In this document: positions 12,362 to 23,519 of the stretch, piece after piece
Layout: every line of letters begins with the position of its first letter
Numbering within the stretch: position 1 is the first letter of the stretch
DNA from: Phycisphaerae bacterium
Lineage (GTDB): Bacteria; Planctomycetota; Phycisphaerae; Tepidisphaerales; Tepidisphaeraceae
Assembly: GCA_026004655.1 (NCBI GenBank)
Contig: BPJO01000003.1
Span: forward strand, 58,254 to 122,253
Direction: 5' to 3'
DNA length: 64,000 nucleotides
Translations under genes and position numbers: made by a program
Notes under the pieces: model-generated
The model's database searches: none
What the model was told of the DNA's origin: nothing
What the model saw: only the letters and a program-made list of their open reading frames with translations

Positions 12362-12386
12362 ACTCGTATCTTCGAGATCGATCCGA

Positions 12387-13404
12387 TCAGCTCAGATTGC
12401 GGATGATGGCTTGGGTGAATTGTTCGGTAGAAGCGGTGCCACCGAGATCGCGTGTCAGCTCTGATCGATCTGCTCTGGCCAGTACGCGGTTATAAGCCGT
12501 CTTGATGCGTTCGGCTATCGTCGTCTGACCGATATGATTCAACATCATGACCCCGGACATGATGCAAGCCAGAGGATTAGCAATTCTTTGACCGGCAATA
12601 TCTGGTGCCGAGCCGTGCACGGGTTCGAAGACCGCGCAATCGGTTCCGATGTTGGATCCCGGAACCACTCCAAGCCCGCCGACCAGTCCCGCACACAGAT
12701 CTGAAACCAGATCCCCGTAAAGGTTTTCCATTAAAAGAACGTCAAGACGTGTTGGGTCCTGAACGAGCCTCATGCAACCTGCGTCAATAATCATTTCCTC
12801 ATAAGCTACCTCGGGGTAGCGCTCATGCACCTTCCTTGCGCAGTTCAGAAACAGTCCGTCGGTGAGCTTCATGATGTTGGCTTTGTGAAAGACGGTGACT
12901 TTTCGACGGTGTCGTTGCATGGCGTAATCAAACGCATATTGCGCGATTCGTGTGCAGGCAGCCTCGGTGGCGACTTTGAGGCTCGTGACCACGCCGGGGA
13001 TGATTTCGTTTTCAATACCCGTGTAAAGCCCTTCCGTATTTTCGCGGATGATGACCATGTCTACCCCCGTCGTAACGGGTTTTGATCCCGTCAATGGATC
13101 GGACTGGACGTACGGCTGCGTATAAATGGAGTTTCTGACGAAGTTGTACATTGACCGACTTGAATCCTTTTCCCACGGGCGTGGTGACAGGTCCTTTCAA
13201 GGCGATTTTGTGTTTACGAATTGCTTCGACGGTGACGTCGGGCAAAACATCGTTATATCCATGATGTTCAATAGCATCGGCTCCGGCAGGAACGACTACC
13301 CAGTCGGGTTTAAAACCGGCTGATTCCAAGACCTCACGAGTGGCGCTAGTTACCTCCGGACCGATCCCATCTCCGGGAATTAAAACGATCGAATGCGCTG
13401 CCAT
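12387..13404 (-). CDS. NAD-type isocitrate/3-isopropylmalate dehydrogenase family, likely isocitrate dehydrogenase (frameshifted)
   Basis: A beta-decarboxylating dehydrogenase that oxidises isocitrate (or a homologous malate derivative) using NAD(P). Seen: HSIVLIPGDGIGPEVT at the N-terminus, IALKGPVTTPVGKGFKSVNV, the substrate-loop VIIRENTEGLYTGIE, DAGCMRLVQDP, NLYGDLVSDLCAGLVGG and EPVHGSAPDIAG. The frame changes at the AAAA/TTTT run 13080-13083; removing one base gives about 338 residues, the length of the short NAD-IDH/IMDH family. The Thr-containing KGPVTTP and the NTEGLYTG loop favour isocitrate over isopropylmalate, and the TCA gene acnA occurs in the window, but this is not proven. The break is probably a sequencing insertion. 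Confidence 0.85.
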
Positions 13405-13595
13405 AATTACTCCTGTAATTCCTTAGTTCAGCAAAACTTAGGGAAATCCCTAGTTCAGAATTTCGGTTCATTTGACGATAATTGACTAAGCATTGAGCGG
13501 GCGATTATGGTTTGACCTTCCGGTTTTCTGGGTTGCCTGACGGTTATCCGAGCTTTATGAATTATTGACTTGATTGACACGTCGGTGTCATACGT

Positions 13596-13638
13596 GAACG
13601 GAAAGTCTGTCGTCGGGACGGACTTCCGTTCTTTTTTT
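13596..13638 (+). terminator. Hairpin with T tract in the galE-icd gap
   Basis: GAACGGAAAGTC pairs with GACTTCCGTTC (one bulged A), followed on the plus strand by seven T. It overlaps the galE stop codon region. Oriented for plus-strand termination, though both flanking genes are on the minus strand; it may act as a bidirectional or 3'-stabilising hairpin for galE. A second dyad, TGACAC-GTCG-GTGTCA, lies just before it at 13575-13590. Confidence 0.5.
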
Positions 13639-14631
13639 CATGACGCATATCCCTTGGGGTGTTTCTGAAACCAGTTCCAGGCACTTCGGATGATGGTTTC
13701 AGGGTCTTTATATTTTGCTTCCCAGCCCAAGAGCTGTTTGGCTTTCTGGGGGTCGGCCCACAGCGCGATCGCGTCTCCGGCTCGTCGAGGACCGTATTCC
13801 ACGGGGACTTTTTTTTCCGGTGACTTTCTCTACCGTCTGGATGATCTGTTTGACGCTGAAACCTCGACCGGTTCCGAGGTTGCACTGGATGGTTTGCAGT
13901 TCGTCCAGCTTGTTCATCGCTCGAATGTGCGCATCGGCCAGATCCTCGACATGAATGTAGTCCCGGATGTTCGTGCCATCGAAGGTAGGATAATCGGTAC
14001 CAAAAACCGTAATCTTGTCCCGTATTCCGAGGACGGCTTGAAGAATGACCGGGATCAGATGGGTTTCAGGATCGTGATCTTCTCCGAGGGTTCCGTCCAA
14101 AGAGCAACCGGAGGCATTGAAATATCGCAACGCCGCGAAACGAAAGTCCTTTCGTGCGTTGGCCAGGTCCATCAGGATCTGTTCGACCATCCATTTACTG
14201 CGTCCGTACGGGCTGACGGGTTTTTTAGATTCATCTTCGGTGATGGGGACCACGTCCGGATCGCCGTAAGTGGCACAGGTGCTGGAAAAGACGAACTTTT
14301 TGACGCCGGCTTGGAGCATAGATTCCAGGACGTTGATCGTGGTGCTGACGTTGTTGTGGTAATACATCAAAGGTTCATTGACCGACTCTCCGACATAGGC
14401 ATAAGCAGCGAAATGCATCACGACTTCGATCCGATGCGATTGGAGGGTTTTTACGAGCAGAGAATGATCATCCAGTTCTCCCCAGACGGCGGGGACCTGA
14501 AGAATATCTGCCACGACCTTATGTCCGCGTGAGGCGTTGTCATAGATCACCACCTGATGCCCTGCGGAACGGAGTTGTTTGACGGTATGAGAGCCGATGT
14601 ACCCGGCCCCGCCGGCAACAAGAACGTTCAT
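13638..14631 (-). CDS. galE: UDP-glucose 4-epimerase GalE (frameshifted)
   Basis: Interconverts UDP-glucose and UDP-galactose with bound NAD. Seen: the Rossmann motif VLVAGGAGYIGSHT, HFAAYAYVGES, the catalytic Ser/Thr FSSTCATYG, Y-x3-K in YGRSKWMVE, RYFNASGCSLDG and NIRDYIHVEDLADAH. The frame breaks at an eight-T run (plus strand 13809-13816); shortening it by one base continues the protein as VPVEYGPRRAGDAIALWADP to the stop at 13638, about 330 residues, full length. It supplies sugar nucleotides, consistent with the neighbouring glycosyltransferase and sugar-kinase-like genes. Confidence 0.93.
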
Positions 14632-14690
14632 ATGACCTCATTTCTTTGATTGACAAACATCGATCACCGGTTTCACACCGGCCCCATAAC

Positions 14691-15506
14691 TCATTGACTA
14701 CCTTCGGGCATTAATTTGCCCTTTTTACGCAACCATGCAAACAATCGTCTACGGATGAAAAAGTATGGTTTTGTCAAACGACGATGCAACCGTGTAGCCC
14801 AGTTTTTATTTTCAACGATCTGTCGCTCGGTTTCGGTCAACAGATCGGGTCTGAGTCGTTTTTTGTGTTTCAGAACATGATAAATGTCGGATTGTCTGAA
14901 CAATCGAAGGATCGGTCCGGCTGGCCAGATCCCACCGAGGTCGTTGACATCAAATGAAATCTGAAAATCGATCAGATAAGGTTTGCCGTCCTGGCCCAGT
15001 AGGATGTTTTCAGGCTTGTTGGTGTCTACGACCGCGATTCCACGGTGATAAAGGGTTTCTACAAGCTGCAGTAGGTCATCGAAAAAGGTGTCCGGAACGG
15101 AGGAATCTCGACTTAACGGCTGGCCTTCGATGAAAACATGCATGAACCCGGTCTGACCGACCCGACCTATGATCGAGGGAATGTTCGGCAGATCCGCAAG
15201 TTTTTGATAAAAGCGTCGTTCACGCCTGTCGATTAACTTTCCAAGCCATTGACAAGGTAGCCCCAGAAAAGGCTCGGTGCGGGCGATTTTGACCACCGAT
15301 TTTTCGCCAGTCTGGTCGGACTGATAAAAACCCGTCGCTGCGAAAAAATCGTGTTTAACGAATCGAATCGCCCGCCAGGTTTGACCGTTGAGCTGTATCG
15401 TTTCCGGCAGGGCGTTTTTTCCCAGGGCGTGCATGAAATACCATTTTCCCCGAGTGGTCTGGTCATCCAGTCTGCCGGTGATGTCTTCGGACATAACAGC
15501 TATCAT
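14691..15506 (-). CDS. Protein-kinase-fold LPS/sugar kinase-like protein
   Basis: A 271-residue protein with a kinase-like fold. Seen: SVVKIARTEPF with a probable ATP-binding Lys, MHVFIEGQPL as hinge, the catalytic-loop equivalent VVDTNKPENILL (Asp, Lys, Asn as in D-x4-N) and the metal-binding LIDFQ replacing DFG. This resembles the KdkA/WaaP/RIO-type kinases that phosphorylate lipopolysaccharide core sugars or small molecules. The C-terminus is Arg/Lys-rich. It is encoded about 35 bp downstream of the large glycosyltransferase gene on the same strand, supporting a surface-glycan role. The substrate is unknown. The start could be ATG 15506 or 15494. Confidence 0.65.
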   Translation of the reverse strand: MIAVMSEDITGRLDDQTTRGKWYFMHALGKNALPETIQLNGQTWRAIRFVKHDFFAATGFYQSDQTGEKSVVKIARTEPFLGLPCQWLGKLIDRRERRFYQKLADLPNIPSIIGRVGQTGFMHVFIEGQPLSRDSSVPDTFFDDLLQLVETLYHRGIAVVDTNKPENILLGQDGKPYLIDFQISFDVNDLGGIWPAGPILRLFRQSDIYHVLKHKKRLRPDLLTETERQIVENKNWATRLHRRLTKPYFFIRRRLFAWLRKKGKLMPEGSQ

Positions 15507-15540
15507 ACTCCCGGATCGTGCAACGAGTACAGGGGAGCAT

Positions 15541-17859
15541 TCAGGCTGCTAACAGAAGAGAGGATGGTTCGTGATCGAGTCGATCCTGAATGAACCGCAG
15601 AACATGCTGAATCCCGGCCTGATAGCTGAATCGTTGTTCGACGTACTGACGTTGAACCCTGGCGATTCGAACACGCAGTTCCTCGTCCCGCGTGAACCGG
15701 GCGAGTTTTTGGTGCAAGTCCTCGTACGAACCGAAGACGATTCGATCCAATAACGGGAGCATTAGTCCCTGTTCAGGCAGCAGATTGCATTGCTGTAATG
15801 CCCGGACAATCGCTACGTGATCGACCGCTCCCGGGGAGCAGTCCGCCCGGTCGCAAGCTTGAATCGTCTGGTCATATTGCTCACGGTAGGTCTGAGGCAG
15901 TTTTTCTAGCAATTGAACGGCATTTTCGACCGGTGCGCCTGCCGCTCTGATCAGCTCAATGATCGAATGGATGTTGTGATTGACGGGATTGTCCCGGATC
16001 AGGCAGAACCCGCCTGCGACGATGGCGTCCAGAAATCGCTGATGAGAGATGCAGACAAACGGTTCAAGAACGAGATTGATCACGGATCGTCGAGTGAGTT
16101 CTTCAAGGTCCGGACCGTAATCAATCGTTCCGCTGGCACAGGGGGCAAAATCGGGGTGTTTGTCCCACCCGGTTCCATAAACTCTCAATTCCAGTCCGAG
16201 CGATTCGCAGGCTTGTTTGGCCCAGCCCAAACCTTGTTGCCGAAAAAGCACATTGTTCATGCGGTCAAACAGGCGGGTGGTTGTCAGACGCAAAACGCTT
16301 TCTTCGGCAGTGAACCCGAGTTCTTGCATAGTCTTCAGGAGGATCTGTCTTACATCGCCCGGCGTCTGAAGGGAATGACCGGATTGATAGACCGCGATCA
16401 TCTTTTGGCAAGTCAAATCGATGACCGTTCGGGTTGATCCTGATGTACCTGCTAGAAGTTCCTGATGGATGGCCGAAGGCAATTGCGACCAGTTGCTCAC
16501 ATACGTGACCCGGTTACTGTGGCCCGACCAACTGATCGGACGAGAGGGGATGCGAGTGAGTTTGCGAAACTCCATACATTGTCGCGGCGGGTAAGCGTAT
16601 TCTTCGATCCACCGTTGTCGGGAAGGCGTAAGTACAAAGTCACGGAAAGACAGTTTCTTTCCTGTTTCCGGGGTCATCAGATGGGGAAGCAGGTCCTGAA
16701 TCCAGTTCACGAACGGAAGATTGTCCGGAAACAAATCTGAATGCTCGAAACGGTGGTGATCGATCTGGAAGACTAGGTCTGGTTTGAAATCGGCTAGAAC
16801 TTGACGGATACCGACGCGACTGAGGGCGTGGTGAGAGGCTGGTTCGATAATGATATGGGTTTCCCAACCGAGCTGTCTAAAAGCTTCTGCTGCGTCACGG
16901 GTCGAATGCTGCAGAACGGTGCTGAATCGGGTGGTCAAAAACAGCACTCTCGGAGGACGTCCTGCCTGTCCGCGTATGGCTCGGCTGAAATCCGACGCGG
17001 TCAATGGCTGGTAGTAGGCAGCGATTTCCTGCTGGCATCGCGCGTCGGTGTTCGTCAGTTCGGTCAGAGTGGATGCGAGGACTTGCTCGATGAGCTGAGG
17101 ATGGTGGCCAAGTTTGACAGAAATCTGCGGAAAGGGCAGGGTTCGAGTCGTCAGCAGATCGACCCTGAACCGTTCGGCCCATCCTTGACCCACATACCAT
17201 AGCACGTTTTGTGATTCGATCGGACCCTGCGGACCAGTCATATCATGAAGAAGCAGACAGGCAAAAACAAGACGGGCATCCGGTTCCAGCAGATAAATTG
17301 CTTGTCGTCGTCCCAAAAACAGTGTGGGAGATTGCCGGACCAGCGTGTTAAAGGCGCATCCGTCTCCGATCCCTAGAAATGCCAATGCAGAACCCGCTTG
17401 GAAGGCCGGTCGAAGCTGATGACACAGTTGTTGTGCGGCTTGTTGAGGGTCCGGACCCCCTGCCAAAAGGACTTCGGATCCGTCCGAACGGCGAGCTATC
17501 AGGCTTGGAATGCCTGAAGGTGATGGATGAATCCGGTAAGCGTTGCCGATTTCGACATCCACAAGAGTTCGATAAACCAACGGGCGGTGTTGACGCAGCG
17601 AATGAAAATTACGCGCCAATCGGGTCTTCATCGCGTGTTCGGGAGATGGGTTTTTGAGTTGACCTAGGCAGTCCACTGCTTCGGCCCAACGTTCGTGATG
17701 AAAATGAAGATGCGACAACGCCACGAGACAGTCATCCGTCAGCATCGGACCAAGGTCAGGATACAGACGCTCGGCTCGTTCCCATTCGTGCCGGGATACC
17801 GAATGAATAAAATCTTGAGTCACGACCAGCCTTTCTGCTGCCTGCATTACCGATGACAC
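15541..17859 (-). CDS. Large glycosyltransferase-like protein (MAF/DUF115-like plus CgeB-like regions)
   Basis: A 772-residue protein. Residues 1-85 look helical and repeat-like. Residues about 150-215 contain LAFLGIGDGCAFNTLV and a strand ending in IYLLEPD, as in the motility-associated (MAF/DUF115) glycosyltransferases. From about 305 there is a GT-B-like part: RVLFLTTRFS, FKPDLVFQIDHHR, NWIQDLLPHL, and near the C-terminus YGTGWDKHPDF, GTIDYGPDLEEL and CISHQRFLDAIVAGGFCL, typical of CgeB-like glycosyltransferases (Glyco_trans_1_2). It probably glycosylates a protein or cell-surface glycan in the cytoplasm. It reads without frameshift and has no signal peptide. Confidence 0.65.
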   Translation of the reverse strand: MSSVMQAAERLVVTQDFIHSVSRHEWERAERLYPDLGPMLTDDCLVALSHLHFHHERWAEAVDCLGQLKNPSPEHAMKTRLARNFHSLRQHRPLVYRTLVDVEIGNAYRIHPSPSGIPSLIARRSDGSEVLLAGGPDPQQAAQQLCHQLRPAFQAGSALAFLGIGDGCAFNTLVRQSPTLFLGRRQAIYLLEPDARLVFACLLLHDMTGPQGPIESQNVLWYVGQGWAERFRVDLLTTRTLPFPQISVKLGHHPQLIEQVLASTLTELTNTDARCQQEIAAYYQPLTASDFSRAIRGQAGRPPRVLFLTTRFSTVLQHSTRDAAEAFRQLGWETHIIIEPASHHALSRVGIRQVLADFKPDLVFQIDHHRFEHSDLFPDNLPFVNWIQDLLPHLMTPETGKKLSFRDFVLTPSRQRWIEEYAYPPRQCMEFRKLTRIPSRPISWSGHSNRVTYVSNWSQLPSAIHQELLAGTSGSTRTVIDLTCQKMIAVYQSGHSLQTPGDVRQILLKTMQELGFTAEESVLRLTTTRLFDRMNNVLFRQQGLGWAKQACESLGLELRVYGTGWDKHPDFAPCASGTIDYGPDLEELTRRSVINLVLEPFVCISHQRFLDAIVAGGFCLIRDNPVNHNIHSIIELIRAAGAPVENAVQLLEKLPQTYREQYDQTIQACDRADCSPGAVDHVAIVRALQQCNLLPEQGLMLPLLDRIVFGSYEDLHQKLARFTRDEELRVRIARVQRQYVEQRFSYQAGIQHVLRFIQDRLDHEPSSLLLAA

Positions 17860-17919
17860 TATTGGCCTCCGTAGTCTATCGGCTTTATCGGACGAAATGT
17901 CCGGTTCGGATCAAGTATT

Positions 17920-17931
17920 CTGTCTCGACAG
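17920..17931. promoter_or_regulatory. Short dyad CTGTCTCGACAG upstream of dnaK
   Basis: A 12-bp palindrome-like site (CTGTC-TC-GACAG) with the same half-site words as the longer dyad at 17994. It lies about 155 bp upstream of the dnaK promoter element. Possible second binding site for the same regulator. Confidence 0.3.
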
Positions 17932-17991
17932 TGTTAATGTACGGTCTAACGATTCGGACCCTTGACGCCAGTCTGACAGATTCTCTTGCGA

Positions 17992-18010
17992 GACTGTCAG
18001 TCTGACAGTC
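17992..18010. promoter_or_regulatory. Perfect 19-bp palindrome GACTGTCAGTCTGACAGTC upstream of dnaK
   Basis: Two 9-bp arms around a central T. The core CTGTCAGTCTGACAG (17994-18008) matches the dyad upstream of the receiver-groESL operon at 13 of 15 positions. A further half site GTCTGACAG lies at 17971-17979. The spacing to the TTGGCAC element is about 66 bp. It is a candidate binding site for a shared chaperone regulator. Confidence 0.55.
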
Positions 18011-18037
18011 GAAGGGGGTACATCGGGATATTCATAA

Positions 18038-20072
<2,035 letters not shown>

Positions 20073-20124
20073 TCCCTTTCACTCATACCGACGACACTCA
20101 TCAATCCATCATCCCAATAACCCC

Positions 20125-20160
20125 AAGCGAGGGACGTTTCGACGTCCCTCGCTTTTTTTT
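20125..20160 (+). terminator. Rho-independent terminator after dnaK
   Basis: Stem GCGAGGGACGT / ACGTCCCTCGC with a TTCG tetraloop, followed by eight T. It lies about 55 bp after the dnaK stop and shows that dnaK is transcribed alone. Confidence 0.93.
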
Positions 20161-20203
20161 ACAGGCATGGAGGTGCCCTCATGACCATGATGGCACTACG
20201 GCG

Positions 20204-21223
20204 TCAGACTTCGATCATGGCTTTGAGAACCTTGGATTCGGGTTTTATCCATTCATTAATCCGCTGAGGGAACTGCTCTAAGGAGCACCGATGAGTGATC
20301 CAGGGGGTCGTATCGACCCGTCCGGTTTCGATCAGGTCGATAATTCGTTTGAAATCATTTCCCAGTGCGTTTCGGCTGGCCAGGAGTGTGGTTTCGCGAC
20401 GATGAAAGTTGGGATCATTGAAGGTGACGTCGCCTTGAAAAAGTCCCACAAACACGATCCGTCCTCCGGGCGCTACCAGGTCAAAAGTCGATTGCATCGA
20501 TCCAGGGTGTCCGGTGGCGTCGATGACGACAGTAGGAAGATCCTGGTCAGTCTGTTCTTTGACCCGGTCGATCAGATCCGGACCGGCCAGGAGGGTTGAT
20601 TCGACTTTCATTAACGTTCTGGCAGCATCCAGACGATCCTTGGAAAGGTCTGCGACAATCGGTCTTCCACCGGCTGACTGGACGAACGGGATGACCGAAA
20701 GCCCGATCGGTCCGGCCCCGATGATCAATACATTTTCACCCGCTTCGATCTTTGCCCGACTTACAGCATGACACCCAATCCCCAAGGTTTCAACCAACGC
20801 TAGCTGCTCTGGACTCAACCGATTAGAACGGTGCAGCTTATGGGTCGGAATAACGATCTTTTCGGTCATTCCCCCGTCCGTGTGTACACCCAAAACTTTT
20901 AAATGAGTACAGCAGTTGGTTTTACCACGACGACAGGCAATGCAGGTTCCACAGTTCAAATAAGGCTCGACCGCACACAAATCCCCTCTTTTAATATCGG
21001 AATTGTCGTCGTTGACGGACTCGACCACGACCGCCAGTTCGTGTCCGAGCACGCGCGGATAAGAAAAAAAAGGTTGTTTTCCGCGATAGGCATGCCAATC
21101 GGTTCCACAAATACCGACCCTTTTCACTTGTACCAAGGCATGACCTCGGGGCAATTCCGTTAACACAGGACGATCGGTAATGATTAGCTGGCCCGGTTGT
21201 TGTAATACGAGTGTTTTCATCAT
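20204..21223 (-). CDS. Zinc-dependent medium-chain alcohol/polyol dehydrogenase
   Basis: A 339-residue MDR-family NAD(P)-dependent oxidoreductase. Seen: RVGICGTDWHAYRGK with the catalytic Cys, VLGHELAVVVE with His-Glu, the structural zinc cysteines CGTCIACRRGKTNCC, and the Rossmann motif VLIIGAGPIGLSVIP. The subfamily looks like threonine/sorbitol/galactonate-type dehydrogenases; the substrate cannot be fixed. It is a single gene facing the dnaK terminator. Given the glycosidases in the window, a sugar or sugar-acid substrate (such as L-fucose or a polyol) is an inference only. Confidence 0.85.
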   Translation of the reverse strand: MMKTLVLQQPGQLIITDRPVLTELPRGHALVQVKRVGICGTDWHAYRGKQPFFSYPRVLGHELAVVVESVNDDNSDIKRGDLCAVEPYLNCGTCIACRRGKTNCCTHLKVLGVHTDGGMTEKIVIPTHKLHRSNRLSPEQLALVETLGIGCHAVSRAKIEAGENVLIIGAGPIGLSVIPFVQSAGGRPIVADLSKDRLDAARTLMKVESTLLAGPDLIDRVKEQTDQDLPTVVIDATGHPGSMQSTFDLVAPGGRIVFVGLFQGDVTFNDPNFHRRETTLLASRNALGNDFKRIIDLIETGRVDTTPWITHRCSLEQFPQRINEWIKPESKVLKAMIEV

Positions 21224-21516
21224 AACTACTTGAGACGCGATGGAATGTGAACATATTCGTTGATCAGGCGATCGACGGTTTTCCCGCCTCGTTCGGTATC
21301 AAGGGATTCTAACCCATTTGTCCGCTGGATGACTAGGACTTAATGGATCGAGACAAATCTATCGATGAAGTATACAACGGATGACCATCCAGGATTGCCC
21401 GTGCGTTCCTGATGACCCCGGGTAAACCCACACTCAAAATGATTGGGTTGGATGATGGTATGATTCAAGATACGACAACTATACCGTAAAAGCAAAGAAC
21501 CGGTTACGATGGAGGA
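21224..21516. other. Divergent intergenic region
   Basis: About 290 bp between the divergent dehydrogenase and SPFH genes. No gene, riboswitch or repeat recognised; presumably two promoters. GATGGAGGA just before 21517 is the ribosome-binding site of the SPFH gene. Confidence 0.4.
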
Positions 21517-22464
21517 ATGCCTACTTCATCGTCCAATCAAGCCTTGGCATCACTAATCGCAAAAGTTTTTGGAATAGCCGTTTTGATCGTCGTTTTGGTG
21601 AATGTCGGAGGATGTTTTTTCAAAAGTGTTCCAGCCGGTTTCGTGTCCGTTGGGACTTTGTTCGGAAAAGTCCAAGAAAAGCCTTATACAGCCGGTTTGC
21701 ATTTTCCGGTCAATCCGTTGCTTCGGTTCACGGATTATGACATTCGAGAGCGTACTATAAAGGAAGAAGGTGTCGGAATTCCTACCCAGGACCAGTTGAC
21801 CACAGCCGTCGATGTGAGTGTTCAGTACCGGATTGACGGAACGATGGCTCCGAAGATTTTGATGGAAACGGGGACCGACGAACAGGCGATCAATGTGCAC
21901 CTGTTACCTAAGCTTCGCTCGGTGTTGCGGGAACAAGGCAAATCGATCCGAAGAGCGGAAGATTTTTTCCTCGATCAAACCCAACAGCAGCTCCAGTCAC
22001 GTATCTTCACAGAGTTAAGAGAATATCTCCAACCTAAGGGAATAGTTGTCGAAGCCGTATTGTTAAGGGATATCCGCTTGCCGCAGTCGATTCTGACTAA
22101 CGTCGAACGTAAAAAACAGGCCGAACAAGAAGTCGAACGCCAAAAGGCGGAACTGGCAAGACAGGAAATCGAAGCGCAGAAACAGGTCGTCCAAGCCAAA
22201 GCCGAACGTGAAGCAGCGCAACAGGAAGCTGAGAGGAAAAAAGTCTTGGCTGACGCCCAGGCGTACGAGATCCAGAAAATCAATGAGGCCGTGGCTAGCA
22301 ACCCGGCCTATATTCAGCTCGAGGCGCTGAAGACGCTTCAAGCGATCAGCAAAGACCCGGCTGCCAAGCTATATTTTTTGGACGGAAAAAGCCCCACGCC
22401 TCTTCCACTGATGCATCTGGGAGAAGCAGCGTCAACTCCTTCCGAGCGATCGAGCCGACCCTGA
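21517..22464 (+). CDS. SPFH/Band 7 (prohibitin-like) membrane protein
   Basis: A 315-residue protein: one N-terminal TM helix (about 12-33, FGIAVLIVVLVNVGG), then a Band 7 domain starting at KSVPAGFVSVGTLFGKVQEKPYTAGLHF and including VDVSVQYRID and LREYLQPKGIVVEAVLLRDIRLP. After it comes a long charged coiled coil (KKQAEQEVERQKAELARQE onwards) and NPAYIQLEALKTLQAI. Prohibitin-like scaffolds oligomerise at the membrane and organise proteases or microdomains. The start has GGAGGA at the proper distance. No partner NfeD or protease gene is adjacent. Confidence 0.9.
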   Translation: MPTSSSNQALASLIAKVFGIAVLIVVLVNVGGCFFKSVPAGFVSVGTLFGKVQEKPYTAGLHFPVNPLLRFTDYDIRERTIKEEGVGIPTQDQLTTAVDVSVQYRIDGTMAPKILMETGTDEQAINVHLLPKLRSVLREQGKSIRRAEDFFLDQTQQQLQSRIFTELREYLQPKGIVVEAVLLRDIRLPQSILTNVERKKQAEQEVERQKAELARQEIEAQKQVVQAKAEREAAQQEAERKKVLADAQAYEIQKINEAVASNPAYIQLEALKTLQAISKDPAAKLYFLDGKSPTPLPLMHLGEAASTPSERSSRP

Positions 22465-22550
22465 TTCCTACAATATCGGCAAAATTCTTTCTGAAAAAAT
22501 GTTCTGTTCAGATATGGTATGTTTTTGCCGACTAGCGAGTCGAAAACAGT

Positions 22551-22985
22551 ATGAGCGATCCCAATCTCTGTGACCGGTGCGCTGCGTTATGTTGTCGATA
22601 TATCGCGCTTCCGATTGACAACCCGAAAACGGTCAAGGACTACGATCACATTCGGTGGTACTTGATGCACGAAAACATTGTCGTATTTGTGGAAAAAAGA
22701 CAATGGTACATCGGGATTTTCACGCGTTGTAAGCATTTGATGTCTGATAATCGGTGTGGAACGTATTTGACACGTCCGAGGATTTGTCGTGGATATGATA
22801 CTGACAACTGTGACTGGCACGGTGGCGACTACGATTATGAGCATCTGTTTACTTCAGCAGAACAATTAAGGGAATACGCCGAGAAAAAGTTGGGACGACC
22901 GTTGGTTGCGGGTGCGACGAAAAAGCGATTCAGAAAAAAACGGAGCAAGGACGGACGTGTCAGGTTGGCGTTGCCGGTGGCTTGA
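22551..22985 (+). CDS. YkgJ-family cysteine-cluster protein
   Basis: A 144-residue protein with the metal-binding pattern CDRCAALCCRYIALP, then RCKHLMSDNRCGTYLTRPRICRGY, as in the YkgJ/CxxCxxCC family (Fe-S or zinc binding, biochemical role unknown). The C-terminus is strongly basic (KKRFRKKRSKDGR). It is followed after 30 bp by the HYExAFE gene and may be cotranscribed with it. Confidence 0.85.
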   Translation: MSDPNLCDRCAALCCRYIALPIDNPKTVKDYDHIRWYLMHENIVVFVEKRQWYIGIFTRCKHLMSDNRCGTYLTRPRICRGYDTDNCDWHGGDYDYEHLFTSAEQLREYAEKKLGRPLVAGATKKRFRKKRSKDGRVRLALPVA

Positions 22986-23015
22986 TTCGTAGCCGGGTCA
23001 AGGTACCGTGACGCT

Positions 23016-23513
23016 GTGGCAAACCGTCTGGTTCATTACGAAGCGGCATTCGAAGAGTACCTTCGGAGCCGAAAAATCCCCTACGTCGCCGTCGATGAGG
23101 CCAAAAAGACCCTGTTCGCGGATGCGAGTCTAAAAAGCTTTGATTTCGTCGTATATTCTTCCAAAGGTCCCAATCTCTTGGTGGATGTCAAAGGCAGAAA
23201 AGCACGGACGCAGACGGTTCACCGTGGGTATGAATCATGGACCACTCAACAGGACGTTGAAGACTTGGTGCAGTGGCAGGAGGTTTTCGGTACAGGATTT
23301 TGTGCAATACTGGCGTTCGTCTACTGGATCGAACCGCCTTTGCTACCCGAAGCGAGTATGTTTGAGTTCAAGGAACGATGGTATCAACTGATGGGGATTG
23401 ATCTGAATCAGTATCGCCATCACATGCGGCGTCGAAGCCCCAAATGGGGGACCGTCTGTCTTTCTCGAGAAGATTTTCATCAACTTGCCCGTCCGATCGA
23501 AACGTGGTTATGA
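23016..23513 (+). CDS. HYExAFE-type conserved protein (possible nuclease-like fold)
   Basis: A 165-residue protein with GTG start and the N-terminal signature NRLVHYEAAFEEYLRSRKIPY, which defines the HYExAFE family, apparently widespread in planctomycetes. It continues with SFDFVVYSSKGPNLLVDVKGRK. The D-x(n)-D-x-K arrangement (FDFV...LLVDVKGRK) resembles the active site of PD-(D/E)xK nucleases, so a nuclease or nuclease-derived fold is a reasonable inference. The function is not established. Confidence 0.75.
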   Translation: MANRLVHYEAAFEEYLRSRKIPYVAVDEAKKTLFADASLKSFDFVVYSSKGPNLLVDVKGRKARTQTVHRGYESWTTQQDVEDLVQWQEVFGTGFCAILAFVYWIEPPLLPEASMFEFKERWYQLMGIDLNQYRHHMRRRSPKWGTVCLSREDFHQLARPIETWL

Positions 23514-23519
23514 TGGGGT

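Noticed and set aside
13575..13590. TGACAC-GTCG-GTGTCA dyad as a chaperone-type operator
   Set aside because: The half-site differs (TGACAC) and it sits in the gap downstream of galE and upstream of the icd-type gene, not near a chaperone promoter; noted only.
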